A stretch of 64,000 nucleotides of DNA from Flavobacteriaceae bacterium (GTDB lineage: Bacteria > Bacteroidota > Bacteroidia > Flavobacteriales > Flavobacteriaceae), in the NCBI GenBank assembly GCA_027490305.1, contig JAIXYI010000071.1:28679-92678 (forward strand), in the 5' to 3' direction. Of the stretch, positions 33,414 to 42,598 are shown one piece after another. Below the pieces are notes generated by a model. It was not told where the DNA came from, ran no database searches, and was given only the letters and a program-made list of their open reading frames with translations. Position 1 is the stretch's first letter, and every line of letters begins with the position of its first letter. A program made the position numbers and the translations under genes.

Positions 33414-34094
33414 TCAACCCTTCTCCAGCAGGTCCGGTCGCCGCTCTTTCGTATGCGTATACGCCATTTCCTCCCGCCATTGCTCGATTTTCGCGGCGTG
33501 CCCGCTCAACAGCACATCCGGCACTTTCCAACCTTTGTATTCAGCCGGACGCGTATACACCGGTGGCGCCAGTAGGTTGTCCTGGAAACTGTCAGTCAGT
33601 GCCGAGGTTTCGTCGCTCAACACACCCGGTATCAGGCGTATCAACGCGTCCGATAGCACCAACGCGCCCAACTCGCCGCCACTCAGCACATAATCGCCAA
33701 TCGAAATCTCTTTTGTGATAAAGTGGTCGCGCACCCGTTGGTCCACACCTTTATAATGTCCGCACAGGATGATGATGTTTTCATACGACGACATCCGGTT
33801 CGCCATTTGCTGGTGCAGCGTTTCCCCGTCCGGTGTCATATAAATGATCTCATCGTACGTACGTTCCGACTTCAGCTTCGTAATGCAATCGTCGATCGGC
33901 TGGATCATCATCACCATCCCGGCACCGCCGCCAAACTGGTAATCGTCCACCGATTTCTGTTTCTGGGTGGTATAATCGCGCAAATTATGGATGTGCACCT
34001 CCACCAGTCCCTTCTGGATGGCGCGTTTCATGATAGAGCCCTCAAACGGACTCCGAAGCAGTTCCGGTAATACCGTAATAATGTCGATTCGCAT
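33414..34094 (-). CDS. trmD: tRNA (guanine-37-N1)-methyltransferase
   Basis: This 226-residue SPOUT methyltransferase puts m1G at position 37 of tRNAs reading CNN codons, preventing frameshifting. The trefoil-knot motifs [24 protein letters not shown] and [15 protein letters not shown] are intact. The start chosen is ATG 34094 ([13 protein letters not shown]). The in-frame ATG at 34142 lies in word repeats and adds 16 atypical residues. Confidence 0.96.
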   Translation of the reverse strand: MRIDIITVLPELLRSPFEGSIMKRAIQKGLVEVHIHNLRDYTTQKQKSVDDYQFGGGAGMVMMIQPIDDCITKLKSERTYDEIIYMTPDGETLHQQMANRMSSYENIIILCGHYKGVDQRVRDHFITKEISIGDYVLSGGELGALVLSDALIRLIPGVLSDETSALTDSFQDNLLAPPVYTRPAEYKGWKVPDVLLSGHAAKIEQWREEMAYTHTKERRPDLLEKG

Positions 34095-34426
34095 AGCGCA
34101 AAGGTAATGAATCAACCGAACCCCGCCTACTGCCACTGCCAACTGCCACTGTCACTGCGACTGAGACTGCGACTGAGACTGCCCACCGCCACTGCCTACG
34201 GTTCACCGCCTCACGATAATGGTTTGGCCACAACAACGCCATCCGCATTTTCCGCCTGTCCGCAGTTCCCGCGTTCTCTATGTAAACGTCAAACGGACGG
34301 CTTCACAGAAAACGCGGGTTAATGGGCCGAAACAAATAACAAAATCGCTATCGCTAAGGTGAAGCTTTTGGCTTTTGCTTGTAATGACATCCCGATTCCG
34401 TAATTTTGCGTCCAATTTAAGCAAAT
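34095..34426. other. Divergent intergenic region with GACTGAGACTGC repeats
   Basis: The stretch 34120-34205 is a low-complexity run of 6-12-bp words (CTGCCACTG, GACTGAGACTGC). The right part carries the promoter of the peptidyl-prolyl isomerase gene. No gene is seen. Confidence 0.6.
34379..34408 (+). promoter_or_regulatory. Predicted Bacteroidota promoter of PPIase gene
   Basis: TTG (34379-34381), a 19-bp spacer and TAATTTTG (34401-34408) fit the Bacteroidota -33/-7 pattern TTG-N17-23-TAnnTTTG. The start codon is 18 bp further on. Confidence 0.5.
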
Positions 34427-35359
34427 ATGGAAAACGGCATTTACGCAAAATTCAATACAGCAAAGGGCAGCATCACAGTGAAGCTCACGCCCGAACTCAC
34501 ACCAGGTACCGTCGGTAACTTCGTGGCACTCGCAGAAGGAAACCTCGAGAATACGGCGCGTCCGCAAGGGAAACCGTATTATGACGGACTCAAATTCCAC
34601 CGGGTTATTCCCGATTTTATGATCCAGGGCGGATGTCCCGATGGCGTGGGCACCGGAGGCCCGGGCTACAAGTTCGATGATGAGTTCCACCCGGACCTGC
34701 GTCATGACGGTCCAGGCGTGCTGTCGATGGCAAACGCCGGACCCGGAACGAACGGTTCCCAGTTCTTCATCACCCACGTGGCAACACCCTGGTTGGACGA
34801 CAAACACACGGTCTTCGGAACTGTCGTAGAAGGGCAGGAGGTCGTCGATAGCATTGCACAGGGCGATTCGCTCGACAGTGTCGAAATCGTCCGTGTAGGC
34901 GACGAAGCCGCAAAATGGAACGCCGTAGAGGCCTTCCGCACCTTCGAAGGCTCACGCGAAAAAAGAGTGGCCGCAGAACGTGCTGCTGCCGAAGCCCGCC
35001 TGGAAGCACTCGCTGCCGGATTCGAGAAAACGGAAAGCGGTTTGCGCTACCAGTTCATCCAGAAAGGAAACGGAAAACAGGCGGAAAAAGGAAAAACAGT
35101 ATCCGTACACTATAGCGGCCAACTCGAAAACGGGCGCATCTTCGATAATTCCTACAGCCGCAAAAAGCCAATCGAATTCCCACTGGGTCGCGGTATGGTC
35201 ATCGAAGGGTGGGATGAAGGCATCGCCCTACTTCACGTAGGCGACAAAGCCCGCTTCGTGATCCCGCCGCACCTCGGATATGGCTCGGCCGGTGCAGGAG
35301 GCGTTATCCCGCCGAACGCCGTCCTGATTTTCGACGTCGAGTTGATGGACGTCAAGTAA
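34427..35359 (+). CDS. Fused cyclophilin-FKBP peptidyl-prolyl isomerase
   Basis: This 310-residue protein carries two unrelated proline-isomerase domains. Residues 1-165 are cyclophilin ([35 protein letters not shown]). Residues 205-310 are FKBP ([39 protein letters not shown]). A charged Ala/Glu/Arg helix links them. There is no signal peptide, so it should act in the cytoplasm in protein folding. Such fusions are typical of Bacteroidota. A terminator follows at 35369-35399. Confidence 0.92.
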   Translation: MENGIYAKFNTAKGSITVKLTPELTPGTVGNFVALAEGNLENTARPQGKPYYDGLKFHRVIPDFMIQGGCPDGVGTGGPGYKFDDEFHPDLRHDGPGVLSMANAGPGTNGSQFFITHVATPWLDDKHTVFGTVVEGQEVVDSIAQGDSLDSVEIVRVGDEAAKWNAVEAFRTFEGSREKRVAAERAAAEARLEALAAGFEKTESGLRYQFIQKGNGKQAEKGKTVSVHYSGQLENGRIFDNSYSRKKPIEFPLGRGMVIEGWDEGIALLHVGDKARFVIPPHLGYGSAGAGGVIPPNAVLIFDVELMDVK

Positions 35360-35368
35360 ACGAATCAC

Positions 35369-35399
35369 CAAAAGCATCCAAATCAGGATGCTTTTTTTA
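35369..35399 (+). terminator. Terminator after PPIase
   Basis: AGCATCC (35373-35379) pairs with GGATGCT (35386-35392), followed by seven T residues. Confidence 0.8.
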
Positions 35400-35420
35400 T
35401 ATTTACGGAAACCAAACACG

Positions 35421-35729
35421 ATGAAGACACTACGTTTACTCGCCGGATGCGCACTCGCTGCCATGGCCGTTTCCTGCGGCGCCGGTAAAGCGGCTCCACC
35501 ACCACCGCCACCACCACCTCCGACCGCTGCGGCACCGCTTACGGCACAACAGGAAGAAGGACACCAATTGTATGAAAACAACTGCGGCAAGTGCCACGAC
35601 CTGTTCGCACCGAACAGTTACTCTAAAAAAGACTGGGTGCCTATTCTGGCTTCCATGCAAAAGAAAGCTAAACTGGAAGACGCTGATATGGTGAAAATCA
35701 AGGCGTATGTAGAAGTTTACGCGAAATAA
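35421..35729 (+). CDS. Small cytochrome c-type lipoprotein
   Basis: This 102-residue lipoprotein starts at ATG 35421 (MKTLRLLAGCALAAMAVSC); an upstream in-frame ATG at 35388 would spoil the signal peptide. The lipid-anchor Cys is followed by a run of nine prolines, a flexible tether. The mature domain has one haem motif CGKCH and a probable axial Met in SMQKKAK or ADMVKIKAY. It is likely a periplasmic or outer-leaflet electron carrier. Confidence 0.85.
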   Translation: MKTLRLLAGCALAAMAVSCGAGKAAPPPPPPPPPTAAAPLTAQQEEGHQLYENNCGKCHDLFAPNSYSKKDWVPILASMQKKAKLEDADMVKIKAYVEVYAK

Positions 35730-35744
35730 CCCTTTTGCCGCTAA

Positions 35745-35776
35745 AACAAAGGGCTACCGTTCGGTAGCCCTTTGTT
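35745..35776. terminator. Bidirectional terminator (cytochrome c / glgC)
   Basis: AACAAAGGGCTACCG at 35745-35759 pairs with CGGTAGCCCTTTGTT at 35762-35776 around a 2-base loop. It serves both convergent genes. Confidence 0.85.
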
Positions 35777-35792
35777 ATTTTTGAAGGGATGG

Positions 35793-37070
35793 TTACTCTG
35801 GCACACAGAAACCGTCCGGAAGGGTAACACCTTTCTTCACCACGATGATACCGTCTTTGATAGCATACAGTGGCGTGGCCGTATTCGGAAGATGCGGTCC
35901 GCCTTCCAGCCGCACATCGTTGCCGATCCGGCAGTTCTTGTCGATGATGGCATTATTGATCTGGCAGCGTTCACCGATACCGATATTGATGACATGCCGT
36001 TCGTCGTTATGGGTAATTTCGTCGAGGTTTTGGTAGTAATCGTTACCCATCAGATACGAATTGCGGATCACGCAATCGCGCCCGATTCGGCTTCGGATGC
36101 CGATGACCGAGTGCTCGATATGTGCGCCGTTGATGATACATCCTTCTGCCAAAACCGTGCGTTCCAAAGAGGTTTTTCCACCAACTTTCGACGGCGGCAG
36201 CACGCGGGCACGGGTATAGATCTTACTCGAATTGTCAAACAGGTTGAACTTCGGAATGTCGTCCGTAAGCCCCAGGTTCGCCTCGAAGAACGAATCGATG
36301 TTCCCGATGTCGGTCCAGTAGCCTTCATACGGAAAGCTAAGCACGCGTCGGTTGCCGATGGCCTGCGGAATGATCTCCTTTCCAAAATCCTTGGTGTCTG
36401 GGTCCGACATCAATTCCACCAGCAAATCGCGGTTGAAAATATAGATACCCATCGACGCCAGGAAATGACGGTTTTCCGCTTTCATTTCGTCGCTGGTTTC
36501 CGACGTCCAATGCGGCAACAAATCGGCATGCGGTTTCTCAACGAATGAGGTGATGAAATTCTGTCCGTCGGTCTTCAAAATACCGAATTCGGGTGCTTCC
36601 TTGGCCGTTACCGGTAAGGTGGCAATCGAAATGTCGGCCCCACTGGCAACGTGGGCGGCGATCATATCGTTGAAGTTCATCTGATACAACTGGTCACCCG
36701 ACAGGATCAACGCGTAGTCGAACTCGTGGTTCAGGAAATGGGTCATGCACTGCCGCACCGCATCTGCCGTCCCCTGGAACCAGCCGGGGTTTTCAACCGT
36801 CTGCTCCGCCGCCAGGATATCGACGAAGGCCGTACTGAAATGACTGAAGTGATAGGTGTTTTTGATGTGCTGGTTGAGGGACGCGGAGTTGAACTGCGTC
36901 AGGACGAACATCCGCTTGATATCCGAATTGATACAATTCGAAATCGGGATGTCGACCAGTCGGTATTTACCCGCAATCGGTACGGCGGGTTTCGAACGAC
37001 TTTCCGTCAGGGGCGCCAGACGCGATCCTTGTCCGCCGCCGAGAATAATGGCTAGTGTGCTTTTGCTCAT
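35793..37070 (-). CDS. glgC: Glucose-1-phosphate adenylyltransferase
   Basis: This 425-residue enzyme makes ADP-glucose from ATP and glucose-1-phosphate, the committed step of glycogen synthesis. The nucleotidyltransferase motif LGGGQGSRLAPLTESRSKPA is near the N-terminus, LILSGDQLY is the metal-binding loop, and a C-terminal left-handed beta helix holds the allosteric interface. It follows glgA by 3 bp in the same operon. Confidence 0.95.
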   Translation of the reverse strand: MSKSTLAIILGGGQGSRLAPLTESRSKPAVPIAGKYRLVDIPISNCINSDIKRMFVLTQFNSASLNQHIKNTYHFSHFSTAFVDILAAEQTVENPGWFQGTADAVRQCMTHFLNHEFDYALILSGDQLYQMNFNDMIAAHVASGADISIATLPVTAKEAPEFGILKTDGQNFITSFVEKPHADLLPHWTSETSDEMKAENRHFLASMGIYIFNRDLLVELMSDPDTKDFGKEIIPQAIGNRRVLSFPYEGYWTDIGNIDSFFEANLGLTDDIPKFNLFDNSSKIYTRARVLPPSKVGGKTSLERTVLAEGCIINGAHIEHSVIGIRSRIGRDCVIRNSYLMGNDYYQNLDEITHNDERHVINIGIGERCQINNAIIDKNCRIGNDVRLEGGPHLPNTATPLYAIKDGIIVVKKGVTLPDGFCVPE

Positions 37071-37073
37071 GGT

Positions 37074-38486
37074 TTATTGTAAAGATTGGTATAGTCGTAT
37101 ATAATCATCGGCCACGGCATCCCAGGAATGGTCGATGCCCATAATATAATCGCGGATCGACGCAAATCGCGCTTCGTCGGCATATAAGCCCATCGCGCGG
37201 TCGATTGAGTAATTGATATCAAAAACGCTGGCCTGGTCGTGGCAAATGCCAAATCCCCCGTCGCCGAAGTCGATGACGGTGTCTTTGAGTCCGCCTGTTC
37301 GCCGTACGATCGGAACCGTACCATATCGCAGCGCATACATTTGGTTGAGGCCACACGGTTCAACCCGCGAGGGCATCAGGAGGAAGTCGGCACCGGCATA
37401 CATCAGATGCGACAAGGTTTCATTGTAACCGATATAGGCATTGTAACTGGACGGAAAATACGCCTTCAGCGTTTCGAGTTGTTGTTCGACGGACGGATCA
37501 CCCGAACCGAGGACCAACACACTAATGTCGTCCTGGTAGTGCGTAAGCGAATGACCAAAGGCCGTGGGCAACAAATCCGCGCCTTTTTCGTGCACCAACC
37601 GTCCGATAAAGACGAAAAGGGGCCTTGCAGGGTCAAGCCCGAATTGGGCGCAAAGGTGTTCTTTATTGGCTTTCTTCCCTTCTGCCGCACTCGCTATATC
37701 ATAGTGAGCCGCCAGCATAGGGTCGGTCGCCGGATTCCACACTTCGGTGTCGATGCCGTTCAAAAGTCCCACTGATTTCGGTCGTTCCCAGCGCAATAGA
37801 TTCTCAAGTCCGTTGGCCGAACTGGCAATTTCGTCCAGATAGCTAGGCGACACGGTGGTGACTTTCCACGCACATTTGATGGCAGCGGCCAGCGGATTGA
37901 TCATGCCACCCCATTCAAGGAAACCGGTGCGCGAGCGATCGAAATCCGGAATATAATGCAACTTATCGAACCCAAACCATCCCTGGTATTGTCCATTATG
38001 GATCGTCACGACCAGTGGCGTACGTTGGAGCTCATGGTAATTATAGCAGTGCTGCACCATAAACGGGATCAAACCCGTATGATGGTCATGGCAGTGCAGC
38101 AGGTCCGGACGCTGCCCGCTTTCGACCAACCAGTTCAAGAAGGCAATCTGGAAGGCGGTAAACCGTTCAGTGTCGTCTTCATAAGAATAGACATTCGGGC
38201 GGTCGAACAACTCCGGAATCGCGATGACATAGAGTCCGAAACCCAGTTTATCCGTCGCTTCCCTCAACACCTCATAGCTAAATACAAACCAGCCGAGCCG
38301 TACTTTCCCCTTGTGTACAGACAGGAATTCGTTCTCTCTTGTGAACTTATTGTCGTAAGCGGGCATGACGACCCGGGCGTCGTGTCCGAGTTTCTTTTGG
38401 TATTTCGGCAGGGCGCCCACAACGTCTGCCAGTCCGCCCACTTTCGCTACGGGATAGCATTCGGCACTGATGTGGTAAAAGGTCAT
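37074..38486 (-). CDS. glgA: Glycogen synthase (GT5)
   Basis: This 470-residue retaining glycosyltransferase uses ADP-glucose to extend alpha-1,4-glucan. The N-terminal acceptor-site motif KVGGLADVVGALP (about 15-27), FIGRLVHEKGADLL and the C-terminal PSRVEPCGLNQMYALRYG are diagnostic of GT5. It is the first gene of glgA-glgC. With no branching enzyme or phosphorylase nearby, this is only part of the glycogen pathway. Confidence 0.95.
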   Translation of the reverse strand: MTFYHISAECYPVAKVGGLADVVGALPKYQKKLGHDARVVMPAYDNKFTRENEFLSVHKGKVRLGWFVFSYEVLREATDKLGFGLYVIAIPELFDRPNVYSYEDDTERFTAFQIAFLNWLVESGQRPDLLHCHDHHTGLIPFMVQHCYNYHELQRTPLVVTIHNGQYQGWFGFDKLHYIPDFDRSRTGFLEWGGMINPLAAAIKCAWKVTTVSPSYLDEIASSANGLENLLRWERPKSVGLLNGIDTEVWNPATDPMLAAHYDIASAAEGKKANKEHLCAQFGLDPARPLFVFIGRLVHEKGADLLPTAFGHSLTHYQDDISVLVLGSGDPSVEQQLETLKAYFPSSYNAYIGYNETLSHLMYAGADFLLMPSRVEPCGLNQMYALRYGTVPIVRRTGGLKDTVIDFGDGGFGICHDQASVFDINYSIDRAMGLYADEARFASIRDYIMGIDHSWDAVADDYIRLYQSLQ

Positions 38487-38648
38487 GTCGAGTTTTTTAC
38501 CAAAGTACGAAAAAAATGACGTTACGATAGAAGTTGACGTAAATTTAAAGGTTATGAAATGACAGCAAGGCGCTTTTGGGTATCGAAACTATCGACGGTT
38601 TATGTTAGTTTTACGTTAGACTAACCTTTACGTCCCAAACTGAACGGT

Positions 38649-38981
38649 ATGGCAACCATTGACTGGCATGACTTTGAGAAAATCGAAATGCGGGTAGGCA
38701 CCGTCTTGGATGCCCAGCCGTTTCCGGAAGCGCGGAAGCCCGCCCTTAAACTCCGCATCGATTTCGGGCCGTTTGGCATTCGGAAGACATCGGCGCAGAT
38801 CACCACGTTTTACACGCCTGAAGCGTTGGTAGGAAAACAGGTGGTGGCCGTACTCAATTTCCCTCCCAAACAAATTGGCCCGTTCGTAAGTGAGTGCCTC
38901 GTGTTGGGTGCGGTGGCCCCCGATGGTGTTACCCTGTTGCAACCCGGCCAGCCGATAGCGAACGGCCTTCGTATTGCATAA
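38649..38981 (+). CDS. csaA: CsaA-like tRNA-binding protein
   Basis: This 110-residue OB-fold protein of the CsaA/tRNA-binding-domain family is related to the C-terminal domain of MetRS. Visible motifs are EKIEMRVGTVLDAQPFPEAR, KTSAQITTFYTPEALVGKQV and a final SECLVLGAV. CsaA binds tRNA and is often called a chaperone in secretion, though that role is uncertain. It is monocistronic, convergent with the DUF3276 gene. Confidence 0.9.
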   Translation: MATIDWHDFEKIEMRVGTVLDAQPFPEARKPALKLRIDFGPFGIRKTSAQITTFYTPEALVGKQVVAVLNFPPKQIGPFVSECLVLGAVAPDGVTLLQPGQPIANGLRIA

Positions 38982-38986
38982 AAAAA

Positions 38987-39002
38987 CCCGGCAGGTGCCG
39001 GG
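38987..39002 (-). terminator. Terminator after DUF3276 gene
   Basis: CCCGGC (38987-38992) pairs with GCCGGG (38997-39002) around a 4-base loop. On the minus strand it is followed by a T-run. Confidence 0.75.
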
Positions 39003-39008
39003 ATAAGA

Positions 39009-39383
39009 TCAAATATCGTCAAAACTGATATCGGTGAAACTTTTGTCTAGCGGAGCCGCATCGGTTTCGTCTTCACCATACTCGCGCTTGAAGTCTTTTT
39101 GGTGTCGTTCCGAAATCACTTCTTCGCCTTTGCTGTCGAGTACATACGACGTCATCTCATCTAGGATGTCACGGAATGCAGCGAAGTCTTCCTTGTAGAG
39201 GTAAATCTTGTGTTTTTTGAAGTGGAAGGAACCGTCTTCCTCGGTAAACTTTTTACTTTCGGTAATCGTGAGATAGTAGTCTTCTGCCCGGGTGGCACGA
39301 ACGTCAAAAAAGTAGGTGCGCCGTCCTGCCCGCAATACTTTTGAAAAGATCTCTTCCTTTTCCAGCATGTCGTTTTCTCTCAT
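39009..39383 (-). CDS. DUF3276 (PUR-family) nucleic-acid-binding protein
   Basis: This 124-residue protein with a PUR-alpha-like fold (DUF3276) is widespread in Bacteroidota and spirochaetes. The conserved core begins EEIFSKVLRAGRRTYFFDVR and continues YLTITESKKF and KHKIYLYKEDF. The start at ATG 39383 (MRENDMLEKEEIF) is preferred over 39440, which adds a non-conserved leader. Homologues bind single-stranded nucleic acids. The acidic C-terminus is typical. Confidence 0.88.
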   Translation of the reverse strand: MRENDMLEKEEIFSKVLRAGRRTYFFDVRATRAEDYYLTITESKKFTEEDGSFHFKKHKIYLYKEDFAAFRDILDEMTSYVLDSKGEEVISERHQKDFKREYGEDETDAAPLDKSFTDISFDDI

Positions 39384-39452
39384 GTATGCTAATCGTTTGG
39401 TGGTTACTGTAGTGTTCCAAAAATGGAAAAAAAATCGCAAACGACCAAGATT

Positions 39453-41228
39453 TTACACGATTTCTTTTTCGGAAAGCTGCTTCAGGTACAACTCGCGATA
39501 ATAGCCTTCTTCGCTTAACAGCGCTGTATGAGTGCCTTGCTGCTCGATACGTCCCTGGTCGAGAATCAGGATGCGATCGGCGTCTTTGGCCGATGAAACG
39601 CGGTGGCTCACGATAAGCGTCGTGCGGTGCTTGCGGAAGTCGGCGAGGTGGTGCAGGATGCGTTCTTCTGTTTCGGTATCGACGGCCGAAAGCGCATCAT
39701 CAAGCAGGAGGATTTTGGGATCTTTGATAAAGGCCCGCGCGATCGACACCCGTTGCTTTTGTCCGCCCGATAGGGTAATACCCCTCTCGCCGAGCAGCGT
39801 CTGGTATTGCTGGGCAAAGCCGATGATGTTGTCGTGTACGACGGCCATCCGCGCGGCCTCATGCACTTCTTCTTCGGTGGCGTCTTCCCGGCCAAAACGG
39901 ATGTTGTTCTCAATAGTGTCAGAGAACAGGAACGCGTCCTGTGGTACAAACCCGATGCTGTGGCGTAAGTCGAACAGATTGACTTCGCCGATGGGCTTTC
40001 CGTCAATGAGGATATGGCCTTCGGTGCTGTCATACAACCGTCCGATCAGTGATAGTAAGGTAGATTTCCCGGAGCCGGTGCGACCCAATATCGCCAGGGT
40101 TTCACCCTTTCGGACACTGAACGAGACGTTTTCCAGTGCCTTGATACCCGTGTCGGCATACGTAAAACTCACATTCTCAAAACGGATTTCACCGGCAATG
40201 GCGTCATGTCCGCTTGCTTTATTCTGGATGTCTGGGTTGATGAGTAAAAACTCATTGATCCGCTTTTGCGACGCCGCTGCTTCCTGCACCATCGAGGTTA
40301 CCCAACCCAACGACGCTACCGGCCAGGTGAGCATATTGACATAGAGGATGAACTCGGCGATGGTGCCCAAGTGGGTGATGCGTCCGTCTAGATACATGAC
40401 AGAGCCATAGTAAATAACGACGAGGTTACTGACACCAATGAGGGCAATCATCAACGGACCGAAGAGTGCATTGGCCTGCGCGAGGTCCATGCTGCGGGCG
40501 CGGCTTTCTTCCGATAACTCGGAAACGTTTTCTGCCTGCTTTTGCTCCAGCGAGTATGCTTTTACGACGCGAATCCCAGAAAAGAGTTCCTGTGAAAAGG
40601 TAGAAAGCTTGGAAAGGTTCTGCTGGAAGGCGGTACTCTTCCGATTGATGCTCGTGCTGAGTCGGAAAATCACATACGACAGTAGGGGAAGGGGAAGCAC
40701 CGTCCAGAGGGTCAGTTCGGGCGATACGCTGCACATAAACGCAATAACGACCACAAACCGCACGAGGGTGTTGATGGTATACATCACGGCTGGACCGACA
40801 TACATCCGCACTTTACCTACATCCTCGCTGATGCGGTTCATGAGGTCGCCGGTGCGGTTTCGTTTGTAGAAATCCTGGTCGAGTCGCTCATACTGACCAA
40901 ACACTTCGTTTTTTAAATCGAATTCGATGTGGCGCGACATCACGATAAGGGTTTGTCGCATGAGGAAGGTCAGGATACCGGCTATTAACGCCGTTCCAAA
41001 AATCAATAGAATGTTGTCAGCCAGATGCGACTTGAGTATCGGCAAATCGAGTGCATGGCCCGACCGTTTCGACTGGGCAACATACTCTTCCACGACCTTG
41101 AATGATTCCCGCACGAAACGCGGGGTGAGTGAGTAAAATATCTGGGCGACAATCGTAGTGACGATTCCGACCAAAAAGTGATATTTATACTTGAAGAAAT
41201 ATTTGTTTAAATACTGAAGTTCTCTCAT
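39453..41228 (-). CDS. ABC transporter, fused permease and ATPase (MsbA-like)
   Basis: This 591-residue type IV ABC exporter half-transporter has six membrane helices in residues 1-330, then an ATPase domain with Walker A GRTGSGKSTL, signature LSGGQKQRVSIARA and Walker B ILLLDDALSAVD. It is probably a homodimeric exporter of lipids or drugs. It lies upstream of the DUF3276 gene on the same strand, with 69 bp between them. Confidence 0.92.
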   Translation of the reverse strand: MRELQYLNKYFFKYKYHFLVGIVTTIVAQIFYSLTPRFVRESFKVVEEYVAQSKRSGHALDLPILKSHLADNILLIFGTALIAGILTFLMRQTLIVMSRHIEFDLKNEVFGQYERLDQDFYKRNRTGDLMNRISEDVGKVRMYVGPAVMYTINTLVRFVVVIAFMCSVSPELTLWTVLPLPLLSYVIFRLSTSINRKSTAFQQNLSKLSTFSQELFSGIRVVKAYSLEQKQAENVSELSEESRARSMDLAQANALFGPLMIALIGVSNLVVIYYGSVMYLDGRITHLGTIAEFILYVNMLTWPVASLGWVTSMVQEAAASQKRINEFLLINPDIQNKASGHDAIAGEIRFENVSFTYADTGIKALENVSFSVRKGETLAILGRTGSGKSTLLSLIGRLYDSTEGHILIDGKPIGEVNLFDLRHSIGFVPQDAFLFSDTIENNIRFGREDATEEEVHEAARMAVVHDNIIGFAQQYQTLLGERGITLSGGQKQRVSIARAFIKDPKILLLDDALSAVDTETEERILHHLADFRKHRTTLIVSHRVSSAKDADRILILDQGRIEQQGTHTALLSEEGYYRELYLKQLSEKEIV

Positions 41229-41422
41229 GATGCGGTGGTAACTACCGTAATTTTTAACAATAAAGTGTTAAAAAGTTAAAAAAAGTAAAATTTCCTTTTT
41301 ATCCCCCAACGGTCGTTTATGTTAGTGCATTGCCAAAAAAACCGTTTTTAAAGGCGAAGTTTTGATTTAAACCCTACATTTGTACCGTCTTTTTTGACAA
41401 TGTATCAAAATTATTTGCTGAT
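41229..41422 (+). promoter_or_regulatory. Divergent promoter region; -7 box for leucine dehydrogenase
   Basis: TACATTTG at 41375-41382 matches the -7 consensus TAnnTTTG, 41 bp before the start codon. A well-spaced -33 box is not obvious. The ABC-transporter promoter should lie at the left end. Confidence 0.4.
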
Positions 41423-42526
41423 ATGATTACAGAAGTGCTTACCCCAGGCGACGTAAAGAAAATGGATCCCGTATTCGGTCAGATGTCTTTCGACAACCAC
41501 GAGCAAATCGTTTTTTGTCACGACAAAGATACGGGTTTGAAAGCAATAATAGGTGTCCATAACACCGTGCTCGGCCCTGCCCTGGGTGGTACGCGTATGT
41601 GGAACTATGCCAACGAATGGGAGGCATTGAACGATGTATTGCGACTGTCCCGCGGGATGACCTATAAGTCGGCCATTACCGGACTCAACCTCGGTGGAGG
41701 TAAAGCCGTGATCATGGGCGATGCCAAGGTGGACAAAACACCGGAGATGATGACCCGTTTCGGTCAGTTCGTACACTCGCTCAGCGGGAAATACATTACA
41801 GCGGAAGACGTGGGTACGACAACACAAGACATGGACCTGATCCGTGAAGTGACGCCTTTCGTAACCGGAGTTTCGCAAAGCAAAGGCGGTTCCGGAAATC
41901 CTTCGCCGGTAACAGCTTACGGTGTTTATATGGGAATGAAAGCCGCTGCCAAATACCGTTTGGGATCGGATAATCTTGACGGCCGTACGGTTCTCGTCCA
42001 GGGCATCGGACACGTAGGCGAGACCCTTGTGAAGCACCTGACAAATGACGGAGCCCGTGTTTTGATTGCTGACATCAGCCAGAGCCGTCTCGAGGAAGTC
42101 GCTAAAAAATACAACGCCACCATCTTTACGGACGATGTATATGACGCCGACGTCGACATCTATGCACCATGCGCACTCGGAGCCACGATCAACGATGACA
42201 CCGTATACCGCATCAAAGCCCAGGTGGTGGCAGGTGCCGCCAATAACCAGCTCGCCAATGAGTCGGTTCACGGTAAAATCCTTCGTGAGAGAGGCATCGC
42301 GTATGCGCCTGACTTCCTAATCAACGCAGGCGGCATCATCAATGTATATGGTGAGATCGTGAAATATGCAGAAGGAGAAGCCCTGCGTCGTACGGAAAAT
42401 ATCTACAACACCACACTCGAGATCTTCGCCCTTGCGGATGCAACCAGTATAACGACCCAGCAAGCGGCCATGTCAATTGCACAGAAACGCATCGACGACC
42501 GAAAAAAGGAACAAGGCGCGTCGTAA
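41423..42526 (+). CDS. Leucine/valine (Glu/Leu/Phe/Val) dehydrogenase
   Basis: This 367-residue NAD-dependent amino-acid dehydrogenase of the Glu/Leu/Phe/Val family interconverts branched-chain amino acids and their 2-oxo acids. The catalytic-lysine motif is GGGKAVIMGDAK, and the Rossmann fold is seen in TVLVQGIGHVGETLVKHL. The length fits leucine dehydrogenase rather than the longer glutamate dehydrogenase. A terminator follows at 42554-42586. Exact amino-acid preference is not fixed. Confidence 0.9.
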   Translation: MITEVLTPGDVKKMDPVFGQMSFDNHEQIVFCHDKDTGLKAIIGVHNTVLGPALGGTRMWNYANEWEALNDVLRLSRGMTYKSAITGLNLGGGKAVIMGDAKVDKTPEMMTRFGQFVHSLSGKYITAEDVGTTTQDMDLIREVTPFVTGVSQSKGGSGNPSPVTAYGVYMGMKAAAKYRLGSDNLDGRTVLVQGIGHVGETLVKHLTNDGARVLIADISQSRLEEVAKKYNATIFTDDVYDADVDIYAPCALGATINDDTVYRIKAQVVAGAANNQLANESVHGKILRERGIAYAPDFLINAGGIINVYGEIVKYAEGEALRRTENIYNTTLEIFALADATSITTQQAAMSIAQKRIDDRKKEQGAS

Positions 42527-42553
42527 GCATACGATAATATTCTTATTTTTGCG

Positions 42554-42586
42554 GGCGGATGTATCAATGCATCCGCCTTATTTTTT
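42554..42586 (+). terminator. Terminator after leucine dehydrogenase
   Basis: GGCGGATG (42554-42561) pairs with CATCCGCC (42570-42577), followed by TTATTTTTT. It ends only 12 bp before the nusB GTG. Confidence 0.8.
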
Positions 42587-42598
42587 AAAGTTCTTCAG

